DNA of 41,008 bases from an uncultured Caulobacterales bacterium (lineage in GTDB: Bacteria; Pseudomonadota; Alphaproteobacteria; Caulobacterales; Maricaulaceae): positions 66,646-107,653 of the forward strand of contig CALHXF010000029.1 in the NCBI GenBank assembly GCA_938040095.1. Direction: 5' to 3'. This document shows, one piece after another, positions 25,080 through 32,621 of the stretch. Every line of letters begins with the position of its first letter. Positions within the stretch are counted from its first letter, which is position 1. A model generated the notes under the pieces. The model was given only the letters and a program-made list of their open reading frames with translations, had not been told where the DNA came from and did no database searches. Both the position numbers and the translations under genes were made by a program.

Positions 25080-26624
25080 GTGACAACATCAGGATTAGGT
25101 TTAGGTGGCAGCTTAGGAGACGGTGAGGCTGCGGCATTGCTCGCAGGCGAGGATTTACTGCGCGTCGACTCTATTCCAGATGAAAATCAAAAAGTGACGT
25201 GTTTTTCCTGTGACCAACAGATGCTTGGAATTCATTGCCATGCATGCGGTCAAAAGAATGACGATTATCGTCGGTCCATTTTTGCACTTGTGTCGGAAAC
25301 CTTTGCATCGATCTTTTCCATTGAAAATCGAATTTGGCGGACATGGTTAACGTTGATCATAAAACCAGGTCGAGTCGCTCGAGAGTTTTCGGATGGAAAG
25401 CGCACGATTTGGACCTCCCCCGTCCGAATCTATCTTGCAATGTCGATTATCTTGTTCGGGTACATCAGTGTAACAGAGACGCGTATTTTCAGCGTCAGGA
25501 CAGACATAGTCGCGAAGTCAGGAATTACTGGAGACGCACAAACACTTGATGATCAATCCGTGAAGTTGAAACCCGTGATAGGTTTTTTCAAACGACAGGC
25601 TGAATTAGACCGCTTGAATGAAGATCTCGATTTTGATCGCGTTACACGTCTATTGGAAGGCACGCCTAAACAAGTCTTCATTTATAATAACAATCCAGCC
25701 CTTCTTGGTATCCCGTTAGACGACGGCAATTTGAAGAGATTGGGGGTTTGGCCAGATTCGAAGGCGAGCACAGACGTAAATCAAAATATAGAGCCTGACG
25801 AGGCCGACAAGACAGAAGAATCGAAAATCGCAGCGGCAAGGATTGAGGCGCTCTCTTCTTACAATGAAAACGTGGAGGAAGCCGTTGACCTCTATAATAG
25901 TATATTAGGGCTTACACTCGCACCTGAAACAATAATCAGCAAAATACGGGAAGTTGAAACGAACGACACTCAATTCAATCTATTGGCAGAACTCAACCCT
26001 TCCCTTGACGAAAAAGGTAAAGCCTCCACACTGGAGTCTATAGAAATACTGGATGCGCAGTTAGACGAGTTGGGGCTTTCCAGAAACCGTCTTCACGCAC
26101 TACCCGATGAAATACGCCGCGGTTATACCTTCAATATAAACGCTGCCAATATGAATGGCGTCAGCGTTTCGAAGTCCGATGTTCAACGTGTTTTTATGCA
26201 AATTTTGAAAAACCCCGCCGTTCTAAATGAAGGTGTATCGAAATACCTTCCACGTCTGATGTTCCTGATGATGCCGTTCGCTGCCCTCATTGGTATGATC
26301 TTCATAAGGGGGCGCAAAAACGCCCTCCTCTATGATCATCTCGTTCACGCCGCATATATTCACGCGGTGACTTTCGGATTTCTGCTCATCCTAATTTTGC
26401 TTTACCAATGGACGCCTATCAACGCGTCCATCGGCGTGTTCTTAACCGGAATTATCATTTACCTCCCAATTAGTACAAAGCGAATGTTCCAACGCGGATG
26501 GTTCAAAACAATTTTCGCAAGTTATAGTATCGCACTTAATTATGGTTTTGTCCTAGCAGTTGTGGTGATTTTTCTAACAGTTAACTCCGTCATCGACCAA
26601 GCAGACCTCATACAGCAGCTTTAA
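25080..26624 (+). CDS. DUF3667 family zinc-ribbon membrane protein, long form
   Basis: 514-residue membrane protein. A zinc ribbon at Cys41, Cys44, Cys53 and Cys56 (CFSC...CHACGQK) is followed by the DUF3667 block RIWRTWLTLIIKPGRVAREF and DGKRTIWTSPVRIYL. The first hydrophobic segment is near 113-131. About 255 soluble residues follow, rich in Asp, Glu and Leu, before three to four membrane segments from residue 393 to the end. The long insertion makes it larger than the family members I know. GTG start with AAGGGG upstream. Function of DUF3667 is unknown; the inner-membrane location is inferred. The 3' end lies two bases from the convergent holin-like gene. Confidence 0.85.
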   Translation: MTTSGLGLGGSLGDGEAAALLAGEDLLRVDSIPDENQKVTCFSCDQQMLGIHCHACGQKNDDYRRSIFALVSETFASIFSIENRIWRTWLTLIIKPGRVAREFSDGKRTIWTSPVRIYLAMSIILFGYISVTETRIFSVRTDIVAKSGITGDAQTLDDQSVKLKPVIGFFKRQAELDRLNEDLDFDRVTRLLEGTPKQVFIYNNNPALLGIPLDDGNLKRLGVWPDSKASTDVNQNIEPDEADKTEESKIAAARIEALSSYNENVEEAVDLYNSILGLTLAPETIISKIREVETNDTQFNLLAELNPSLDEKGKASTLESIEILDAQLDELGLSRNRLHALPDEIRRGYTFNINAANMNGVSVSKSDVQRVFMQILKNPAVLNEGVSKYLPRLMFLMMPFAALIGMIFIRGRKNALLYDHLVHAAYIHAVTFGFLLILILLYQWTPINASIGVFLTGIIIYLPISTKRMFQRGWFKTIFASYSIALNYGFVLAVVVIFLTVNSVIDQADLIQQL

Positions 26625-26626
26625 CT

Positions 26627-27088
26627 TTACGCCGCCTTTGCGGGCTTAGGGGCGCGATCTCCGAACCACCACAGCGTCGCAGCCGTCGCAGCGAAGACTG
26701 CCGCCTCTGCGATAGCTTCATTTTGCGTGCGAAGAAAAATCCAAGCTGTAATGCCCCAAAGTAGAAGTGTGAGCGCGGGACGAACAAGCCGTAAAATATT
26801 CACAACCCATTGGCTGGCCTTTCCAATGCCGGCATCAGCCTTGATTGAAGCCTCAAGCCCCGCCCACGATCCAGATTGCGCCACGAGTGCAAGTTCCATT
26901 TCCGTTTCTTGAGACCGAGCCTGCATATTTAGTTCATGCAATTTATACTCATGACCCCACCGCGCCTGTTCTTGACTGTGGGTTTGCCGTCTTTCAAAAA
27001 AGCCAGCTACGCGTCCAAGTGCTGTCCCAAAAATGCCGAATAGGCCACCAGACGCCGCTTCAAATCCAAGTGCCATTACATCTGCCAT
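26627..27088 (-). CDS. Holin-like membrane protein (GTA/phage 3TM type)
   Basis: 153 residues from the ATG at 27088, which has CGAGG seven bases upstream; a longer frame to 27118 is possible. A hydrophobic glycine-rich stretch opens the protein (LFGIFGTALGRVAGFF), a charged coiled segment with many Glu/Gln/Arg follows, and two membrane segments lie near the C-terminus (LVRPALTLLLWGITAWIF and the AAVFAATAATLWWFG segment). This layout, ending WWFGDRAPK, matches the three-TM holins for gene-transfer-agent or phage release. It overlaps the preceding M15 peptidase gene by 13 bases, the usual lysin-holin pairing. No capsid, portal or tail gene is near. Confidence 0.7.
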   Translation of the reverse strand: MADVMALGFEAASGGLFGIFGTALGRVAGFFERRQTHSQEQARWGHEYKLHELNMQARSQETEMELALVAQSGSWAGLEASIKADAGIGKASQWVVNILRLVRPALTLLLWGITAWIFLRTQNEAIAEAAVFAATAATLWWFGDRAPKPAKAA

Positions 27089-27468
27089 AAGTGCCTCGCA
27101 GTTTGGGTCGACCACCATTCACGGGGGCGACCAAGATCAATGTGTAGAAAAGTTTGGTAATATCCGAAGCCAGTGAAACCAGCCTGTTTACACGCACCGA
27201 GTAGATCAGAACACGTGTGTTCGTGGGCGGAAATATCCACAGCTAACGTAAGGTGTTGAGAAAGCGGCGCACCACCGACCCTTGCATTGTGCAAAGCGCA
27301 GCGATGTCCAGATAAGATATGAAAGCGCCGTCCCACAGTTGAGCGCGCCTGCTGCAATCGATCTAAAAAATCTGCGTGAAAATATGTTTGCCCGCAATGC
27401 CTGCAGGCGAACTCATGCGGCCTAAAGTTTGGCCATCGCCATCGTTCAATGTCTTGTTCTGTTTTCAT
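27076..27468 (-). CDS. M15-family peptidase, probable endolysin
   Basis: 130-residue D-Ala-D-Ala-carboxypeptidase-like metallopeptidase, the size of phage-type lysins. SGHRCALHN, then PLSQHLTLAVDIS with zinc ligands His72 and Asp78, and FLHIDLG with His109, form the expected site. The His-to-Asp spacing is one residue shorter than the common SxHxxGxAxD, and the Gly is absent. An N-terminal CRHCGQ is present. No signal peptide, so export would depend on the overlapping holin-like protein. It should cut the peptide part of peptidoglycan. Start ATG at 27468 directly follows a palindrome and lacks a Shine-Dalgarno, suggesting a leaderless message. Confidence 0.82.
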   Translation of the reverse strand: MKTEQDIERWRWPNFRPHEFACRHCGQTYFHADFLDRLQQARSTVGRRFHILSGHRCALHNARVGGAPLSQHLTLAVDISAHEHTCSDLLGACKQAGFTGFGYYQTFLHIDLGRPREWWSTQTARHLWQM

Positions 27469-27484
27469 GGTGTAAAATTACACC
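27469..27484 (-). promoter_or_regulatory. Palindrome abutting the endolysin start codon
   Basis: GGTGTAA-AA-TTACACC, a perfect 7-bp inverted repeat, ends one base before the ATG of the M15 gene. On the minus strand it contains TGTAAT, a good -10 element, with TTGCCT about 19 bases upstream. The transcription start would then fall at or next to the ATG. A repressor bound here would cover the -10 box. The arrangement is inferred from sequence alone. Confidence 0.45.
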
Positions 27485-27505
27485 CTGCTTCGACGCCGTG
27501 GAGGC

Positions 27506-27537
27506 AAAAAAAAAGCCCGCCATAAAGACGGGCTTTT
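27506..27537 (-). terminator. Intrinsic terminator of the OmpA/DUF2853 operon
   Basis: Stem AAAAGCCCG (27511-27519) and CGGGCTTTT (27529-27537) with a nine-base loop, followed on the minus strand by a run of nine T. It starts 25 bases after the DUF2853-fusion stop codon. It separates that operon from the lysis cassette downstream. Confidence 0.9.
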
Positions 27538-27561
27538 CAAAAGTTTTAAACGAGGATCGGT

Positions 27562-28863
27562 CTAAGTGAACTGACCCAACTTGCGCGCTTTTTTCGCTGC
27601 AAGGTAATAGAACGTTACGCGAGACTTAAAGCGTTCGCCCTTCATGTCCTGACAAACCTCTTTCACGAGGTCCATTTGTCCTTCTGTCCTACCAAGTTTT
27701 TTCGTCACGAAACCGTCTGCAACAGTCTGTAACTCAGCTTCATCTGAACACGCCACAAGTTGTCCGTCACGTGTGCGCAGTGCGATACCGCAATGCTTTA
27801 CGATGCCTTGAACAACTGGCTTACGCGCTTTCGGGTGATACTTCTGTACATTGGCGAAGTACTTATCAAATGCAGCATCAGCTTCGCTTGCTTTCGCTGT
27901 ATCACGCGTAGAACCAGCCTTTGGTCCAGGCTTCTGACGAGGCTTACCTGCGGCTGTCAAGTTGCCACGTTTCGTTCCAGGTTTCGGTCCAGGCTTTTTA
28001 CGAGACTTAGTAGTGGCCGCTCCAGATTTCGCGAAACCTTTTGCTTGTGGAACCCAAGAGTCGCGTTCGATGCGACCTGGGATCGAGTCGATAATACCTT
28101 CGACCATCGTCACATCTTTCTTCTTCCACGCTGCGATTTGGCGGAAATAGTAGATGCCTTTAGAATTCAGGTCTTTCTCAAACTTCGGCCCGATGCCTTT
28201 AATCAATTTAAGATCATCTGGCGTGCCGTCAGTCGGACCGTCAGTATAAAGAACCTTCGGTTTCGGAGCCGCTTTCGCTTTCGGCTTTGCAGCAGCCTTA
28301 GGCTTCGGTGCCGCCTTGGCTTTGGGTTTTGCCGCGGCTTTCGTTTTAACTTTAGCTTTTGGCTTTGCGGCTACAGCAGCAGCAGCTCCGACCAACGCTG
28401 CCGCACCAACAGCTTTAGCGGCTTTTGCTTTCTTCTTAGGCGCGGCTTTCTTAGCAGCAGGCTTAGGCGCTTCTGCGATTTGGCTTTCAAGATACTTCAC
28501 GCGAGCTGCGAGATAGCGGTTACGCCATTCAAGAGCATATGTGTCATCATCAGCACCATCATCGGCCTTTGAAGCGGCTGTCGCTGCAAGAGCGGTAGCT
28601 GCAACGGCGCCGGCTGCGCCTGCAGCAAGTTTACCTTTTAGACCTGAAATTTCAGTATCGCGTGTGGACACGTTACCTTCAAGTTCCTGAACACGTCCAC
28701 GCAAGCTGTCCGCTTCTGCACGAAGAGCGCCTTCGCCTTCGATTGACAGGTCACCATCAATTTTCTTTCCACGAAAGAAAAGCCAGCCCAATAAAAGGCC
28801 TAAGAGAGCAGCAGCAATGAGCCACAACCAGTTACAGAGAATAAATGCGATTGAGTTAGACAT
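27562..28863 (-). CDS. Membrane-anchored Lys/Ala-rich HhH-DUF2853 fusion protein
   Basis: 433-residue multi-part protein. A single membrane segment (5-30) is followed by RGKK, so the rest should be cytoplasmic. A coiled-coil-like region (about 44-78) and an Ala-rich stretch (81-99) follow, then a Lys/Ala/Pro-rich histone-H1-like tail (132-203) with a 14-residue tandem repeat. Next is a helix-hairpin-helix domain (215-270; LKLIKGIGPKFEKDL, then GRIERDSWVPQAK) of the kind found in the NuoE/L21-associated H3TH group. Two AT-hook-like segments (KKPGPKPGTKRG, KPRQKPGPKAG) follow. The C-terminal 105 residues form a DUF2853 domain (YHPKARKPVVQGIVKHCGI to TFYYLAAKKARKLG), normally a stand-alone protein of about 100 residues. 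DNA or RNA binding at the membrane is inferred. It follows the OmpA/BON gene by 13 bases and ends in a terminator. Confidence 0.88.
   Translation of the reverse strand: MSNSIAFILCNWLWLIAAALLGLLLGWLFFRGKKIDGDLSIEGEGALRAEADSLRGRVQELEGNVSTRDTEISGLKGKLAAGAAGAVAATALAATAASKADDGADDDTYALEWRNRYLAARVKYLESQIAEAPKPAAKKAAPKKKAKAAKAVGAAALVGAAAAVAAKPKAKVKTKAAAKPKAKAAPKPKAAAKPKAKAAPKPKVLYTDGPTDGTPDDLKLIKGIGPKFEKDLNSKGIYYFRQIAAWKKKDVTMVEGIIDSIPGRIERDSWVPQAKGFAKSGAATTKSRKKPGPKPGTKRGNLTAAGKPRQKPGPKAGSTRDTAKASEADAAFDKYFANVQKYHPKARKPVVQGIVKHCGIALRTRDGQLVACSDEAELQTVADGFVTKKLGRTEGQMDLVKEVCQDMKGERFKSRVTFYYLAAKKARKLGQFT
28252..28335 (-). repeat. Tandem 14-residue Lys/Ala/Pro repeat in the DUF2853 fusion
   Basis: Residues 177-190 and 191-204 repeat AAKPKAKAAPKPK with one change at the last position (Ala, Val). 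The DNA copies differ at many third-codon bases, so the repeat is old or held by protein selection rather than recent slippage. The whole Lys/Ala-rich stretch runs about from residue 132 to 203. Confidence 0.85.
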
Positions 28864-28876
28864 GGGTTTGGTACTC

Positions 28877-29962
28877 CTATTGGCCGCGTGTCACGGTGAA
28901 GTCGATACGGCGGTTCAGGGCACGTCCTTCTTCGTTATCATTTGATGCACGGGGCTTTTCTTCCCCATATCCTTTAGCTGTCATACGATCAGCTTCTACC
29001 TGTTGATCAGCCAGATAATTTTTAACAGTCTCCGCACGTGCCTCAGATAACCATTGGTTATAAGTGGCTTCGCCAACACTATCGGTGTGTCCGTCGACTT
29101 GAACGCGAAAGGCTGAACATTGGTTCGCCGCAGACGCCAATTTATTCAAGAAGTCGAAACTTCCCGCACCTTTGATATTTGCTTTACCCGTTTCAAACTG
29201 AATACGTGTTTGACTTTTTAAGTCATCGAAAAGCGTTTGACAGGCAGACTCTGAATTTACGACGCCCACATTTACGGCGGCTGTCTCGGGAACTACGATG
29301 TTCGCCGCAAAACCAGCGCCATACTTTCCAGGAAGGGTTTGGCCGACACCGTTAATTGCGTTGCGAACACTCGCGTCAGTCGATGTACCACTGATTAACC
29401 CGTCAAAACCTTCTTGAGAGAAGCGGCCTTTATCAAGGCGCGATAATTCTGTCATATAAGTTTCAGTGACATCAAGGAAGCGCTCATCAGGAGCGCCATT
29501 CGCAACCTGAATTTTGCGATCAATTGGTTTGGTATTGAAGATACGGTTGGCTGCAAGCAAAACGTCAGCCTTGGCTGTTTCTGATGGAACGTAACCAGAT
29601 AAGGTGACATTGCCATTTGCGTCTTTGACAGCATTAAATGTGTAAGGAGTCTGGGATGGCAACGCATCGAAGGACATTTCGTCCTCAACTGTGTGCCAGC
29701 GACGCTTTCCCTTACAAGAGGAACAATCGGCATTCGTCGCGATGTCCAAAGCAGCAGCTTTCTGAGCTGCGCTTGTGGCCTTACCTGACAGGACGGCTTT
29801 GTTGCCATCCATGTTAACTTGAATGTTTTGGTGACCGTTGCTGTCCAAAGCCGAGCGAATATCATTCTGCATACTTGGAATTTTTAGAAAGCTGAGGATC
29901 GCTGAAAGTACGAGACACACAAGAGCGACCAACACACCTGCGCCTAACCATTTCGATATCAT
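28877..29962 (-). CDS. OmpA family protein with BON domains (ArfA-like)
   Basis: 361-residue envelope protein. An N-terminal membrane anchor (about 5-26) is followed by two BON-like units (about 33-75 and 105-152; KAVLSGKATSAAQK and VTLSGYVPSETAKAD) and a middle part of unclear fold. A C-terminal OmpA-like peptidoglycan-binding domain runs about 245-361 (IQFETGKANIKG, VDGHTDSVGEATYN, TAKGYGEEKP, LNRRIDFTV), including the Asp and Arg that hold diaminopimelate in this family. A CSSC pair lies near residue 80. The layout resembles mycobacterial ArfA and alphaproteobacterial OmpA/BON proteins. Likely inner-membrane anchored with the domain in the periplasm, gripping peptidoglycan. It is the first gene of a two-gene operon with the DUF2853 fusion. 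Confidence 0.88.
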   Translation of the reverse strand: MISKWLGAGVLVALVCLVLSAILSFLKIPSMQNDIRSALDSNGHQNIQVNMDGNKAVLSGKATSAAQKAAALDIATNADCSSCKGKRRWHTVEDEMSFDALPSQTPYTFNAVKDANGNVTLSGYVPSETAKADVLLAANRIFNTKPIDRKIQVANGAPDERFLDVTETYMTELSRLDKGRFSQEGFDGLISGTSTDASVRNAINGVGQTLPGKYGAGFAANIVVPETAAVNVGVVNSESACQTLFDDLKSQTRIQFETGKANIKGAGSFDFLNKLASAANQCSAFRVQVDGHTDSVGEATYNQWLSEARAETVKNYLADQQVEADRMTAKGYGEEKPRASNDNEEGRALNRRIDFTVTRGQ

Positions 29963-30020
29963 AGTCTTACTCCGTTACCCATTCGACCCGCATCAACGAC
30001 TCGTAATTAATCCCGCCCTT

Positions 30021-30052
30021 AAAGTAAGAAAGGGCGGCATGCAACGCCGCCC
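30021..30052 (-). terminator. Intrinsic terminator of the nitronate-monooxygenase-like gene
   Basis: Arms GGGCGGC (30032-30038) and GCCGCCC (30046-30052) are perfect with a seven-base loop. On the minus strand they are followed by TTTCTTACTTT. A second GCCCTT/AAGGGC pair (30013-30035) overlaps the first. It lies 55 bases after the gene's stop codon and before the OmpA/BON start. Confidence 0.75.
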
Positions 30053-30106
30053 ATGAACTATTTAATTATGTATGGTTAAAACAAACGCTGTGCATTCATT
30101 TTCCAT

Positions 30107-31075
30107 TCACCCCAATTGCGAAGACAATTTCTCACACGCTTCGATGTATTCAGATTTCAATTCGGCAATTACATCTCCAACAGGAGGTGAATTATGGACG
30201 GAACCAACTCCTTGCCCCGCACCCCAAATATCTTTCCACGCTTTCGCTTCAGTGTTCCCGCCTGAGCCAAAGTTCATCGAAGATTTATCCGCTTCCGGAA
30301 GGTTATTTGGGTCAAGACCCGCCTTCTCAATTGAGCCTTTGAGATAATTACCATGAACACCCGTGAATAACGAAGACAGCACAATGTCCTCGCCTGAACT
30401 TTCGACGATCTCATCTTTATACCCTTCATCAGCGTTGGCTTCTGCGGTGGCGATAAAACGTGTCCCAATGTAAGCCATATCAGCACCCATCGCGAGCGAA
30501 GCTGCAATGGCACCGCCTGTCGCAATCGAACCTGACAGTAGAAGCGGCCCATCAAAGAACTGACGAATTTCAGGGATAAGTGCGAAAGGTGACAAACGAC
30601 CTGCATGACCACCTGCCCCAGCACAAACTGCGATTAATCCGTCTGCACCCATAGAGAGCGCTTTTTTGGAGTGACGAATGTTCGTGACATCATGAAGAAT
30701 GATACCACCATATGAATGTGTCGCATCATAAACCATTTGATTGGCCTGAAGAGATGTAATGATGATTGGCACTTCATGCTTCACACAAACTTCCATATCT
30801 TCTTGAAGGCGATTATTTGAAGGATGACAAATTTGGTTCACGCCAAAAGGTGCAACCTTGATGTCAGGGTTGGCTTTTTGATACGCGTCGAGTTCCAACT
30901 TAATCCGCACAATCCATTTTTCTAACGTCCCTGACGGACGAGCATTAAGCGCGGGGAATGTCCCAACAATACCGGCCTTACACTGGGCAATAACAAGTTC
31001 AGGACCTGAGACGATAAACATAGGTGACCCAATAACGGGAAGCGGTAAGTTTTGGAGAATAGGAGGCAAAGACAT
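30107..31075 (-). CDS. Nitronate monooxygenase-like flavoenzyme (NMO/2-NPD family)
   Basis: 322-residue FMN-dependent TIM-barrel protein. The N-terminus LPLPVIGSPMFIVSGPEL is the usual nitronate-monooxygenase opening. GADGLIAVCAGAGGHAG near residue 145 is the conserved phosphate/catalytic block (with the His-Ala-Gly element), and SGSIATGGAIAASLAMGAD with GTRFIATAEA forms the FMN phosphate site. The enzymes oxidise alkyl nitronates, though class members also act as enoyl-ACP or NADH:quinone reductases; the substrate here is unknown. No signal peptide; cytoplasmic. It follows the M28 peptidase gene by ten bases in the same direction, but that is a secreted lipoprotein, so a functional link is not evident. 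Confidence 0.88.
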   Translation of the reverse strand: MSLPPILQNLPLPVIGSPMFIVSGPELVIAQCKAGIVGTFPALNARPSGTLEKWIVRIKLELDAYQKANPDIKVAPFGVNQICHPSNNRLQEDMEVCVKHEVPIIITSLQANQMVYDATHSYGGIILHDVTNIRHSKKALSMGADGLIAVCAGAGGHAGRLSPFALIPEIRQFFDGPLLLSGSIATGGAIAASLAMGADMAYIGTRFIATAEANADEGYKDEIVESSGEDIVLSSLFTGVHGNYLKGSIEKAGLDPNNLPEADKSSMNFGSGGNTEAKAWKDIWGAGQGVGSVHNSPPVGDVIAELKSEYIEACEKLSSQLG

Positions 31076-31085
31076 TTATTATTCC

Positions 31086-32507
31086 TTATTTGTCACGATA
31101 ATTAGAAGTAGAGTTAGCTGTTATCCAGGCCATAGCAGCAAAACCTGCTGTGTTCTTGGCCATTTCATCAGGGTCGATCTTATCGAATGTATCATCTGGT
31201 GTATGATGCAAATCGAAATAGTCGGTTCCGTCTTGTTGCAGACGCATAGCAGGTACACCCATCGCCTTTATAGGGCCAATATCAGGCCCGCCCGACGTAT
31301 CTTTCTCAATCAATGGAATTTCGAGTAAATCGGCGAGGCGTTGCATGTCTGCACGTCCAGCCGCACTATTATAATGGACCTCATAAGGCGCACCCGCACC
31401 AAAATCAGATTCGGTTGCCATCACGTGATTGCCCAAACTAGCCTCATGTTGGTCGCGATAAGCAAAACCACCCAAAAGTCCGATCTCTTCTGCACCATAA
31501 GCGATAACACGAATGGTTCTCTTAGGTTTCATTCCCGCGTCGATAATAACTTTTGCCGCTCCCGCAGAAATCCCGATGCCCGCACCATCATCTATAGCAC
31601 CTGTTCCGAGGTCCCAACTGTCTAAATGACCACCGATTACAACAATCTCTTCTGGGCTTTCTGACCCGACGATTTCTCCAATGACATTTCCTGACGGACG
31701 ATCGCCAGTATTGATGGGGGATAGCGTCATTTTGACTGTCACGGTTTCACCGCGCTGAAAAACACGCTCCATCTGATCGGCATCTGGCCCTGACATGGCG
31801 GCAATCGGAATTTTTGGAGCACCAGGGGCATAACGCATACCACCCGTATGCGCAAAACGATGACTACTTGTGCCAACGGAGCGGATAAGAACTGCAACCG
31901 CACCATGCTTGGCCGCTTCTGAAGCCCCGATCCGCCGCTTCATGCCCGCAGGACCATATCCTGCTCCATCAGGCGCCTTTTCCATCAAACCTGAGATGAA
32001 GACGATCTTACCCGTCAAATCTTGGGTCGTTGCCTGTAGAGCCGCAAGCTCTGGAAAATAGACAACCTCGGCTTCAATTCCACCTGCAGGCGTCGCAACG
32101 GAATAACCTAGCGAAGTAATGACCAAGTCTTGCGGAAAGGGAGATACGATTGAAGCCGTTTCAACACCACGTTCCCATCCGGGAATCGTAAAGGGTTCAA
32201 CCCTGACGTTTTCCAGTCCAATTTCTTTGAACTTCGCGACGGCCCAAACTCGTGCACGCGCTTCGGCCTCTGTACCCGCCATACGTTGCCCGACTTCGGT
32301 CGTCAGGCTTTCCGTTATGTCATAGCCTTGTTTGCCTTTTAGAGCCGCTTTAATGAGTCTCTGTGCTTGTTGGCTGCTCAAATCCTGTTTGACGGATTGC
32401 GACTCGGTTGATTCAACTGGCGCTGTCGGGGTTGGGATGGATGAATCCGTGCTTGCTGAACAGGCCGTGATGGAAATTGCGGCGGCAAGAATGAAAATCT
32501 GGCGCAT
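31086..32507 (-). CDS. M28 family metallopeptidase lipoprotein
   Basis: 473-residue zinc peptidase. Start chosen at the ATG at 32507: it gives a lipoprotein signal (lipobox ITAC, Cys16) and has AGAGGA six bases upstream; the open frame runs 44 codons further. A PA-like domain (about 150-260) sits inside an M28 core: GGHLDSWDLG (zinc His and Asp), AIDDGAG, YGAEEIGLLG (general-base Glu pair) and a C-terminal HHTPDDTFDKIDP. This resembles carboxypeptidase Q/aminopeptidase forms. Periplasmic or outer-membrane anchored. The divergent neighbour is another M28 lipoprotein of a different branch. Confidence 0.9.
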   Translation of the reverse strand: MRQIFILAAAISITACSASTDSSIPTPTAPVESTESQSVKQDLSSQQAQRLIKAALKGKQGYDITESLTTEVGQRMAGTEAEARARVWAVAKFKEIGLENVRVEPFTIPGWERGVETASIVSPFPQDLVITSLGYSVATPAGGIEAEVVYFPELAALQATTQDLTGKIVFISGLMEKAPDGAGYGPAGMKRRIGASEAAKHGAVAVLIRSVGTSSHRFAHTGGMRYAPGAPKIPIAAMSGPDADQMERVFQRGETVTVKMTLSPINTGDRPSGNVIGEIVGSESPEEIVVIGGHLDSWDLGTGAIDDGAGIGISAGAAKVIIDAGMKPKRTIRVIAYGAEEIGLLGGFAYRDQHEASLGNHVMATESDFGAGAPYEVHYNSAAGRADMQRLADLLEIPLIEKDTSGGPDIGPIKAMGVPAMRLQQDGTDYFDLHHTPDDTFDKIDPDEMAKNTAGFAAMAWITANSTSNYRDK

Positions 32508-32621
32508 AGAAGTCCTCTTAAGTGTGCTTTTCATACGTCGGCTTGAACAGTAGCGATTGCACCATTGCAATATCCAATTATGAATGGGAACAATTACATC
32601 CCATTTTGCGGAGCGAGATAC

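Noticed and set aside
26627-27468. Remnant prophage extending around the lysis pair
   Set aside because: The neighbours are a DUF3667 protein and an envelope operon with ordinary chromosomal character; no integrase, repressor, portal, capsid or tail gene was found.
27760-28572. 270-codon plus-strand frame opposite the DUF2853 fusion
   Set aside because: It is the antisense of Lys/Ala codons, giving Phe/Arg/Leu-rich sequence; the minus-strand gene has clear domains.
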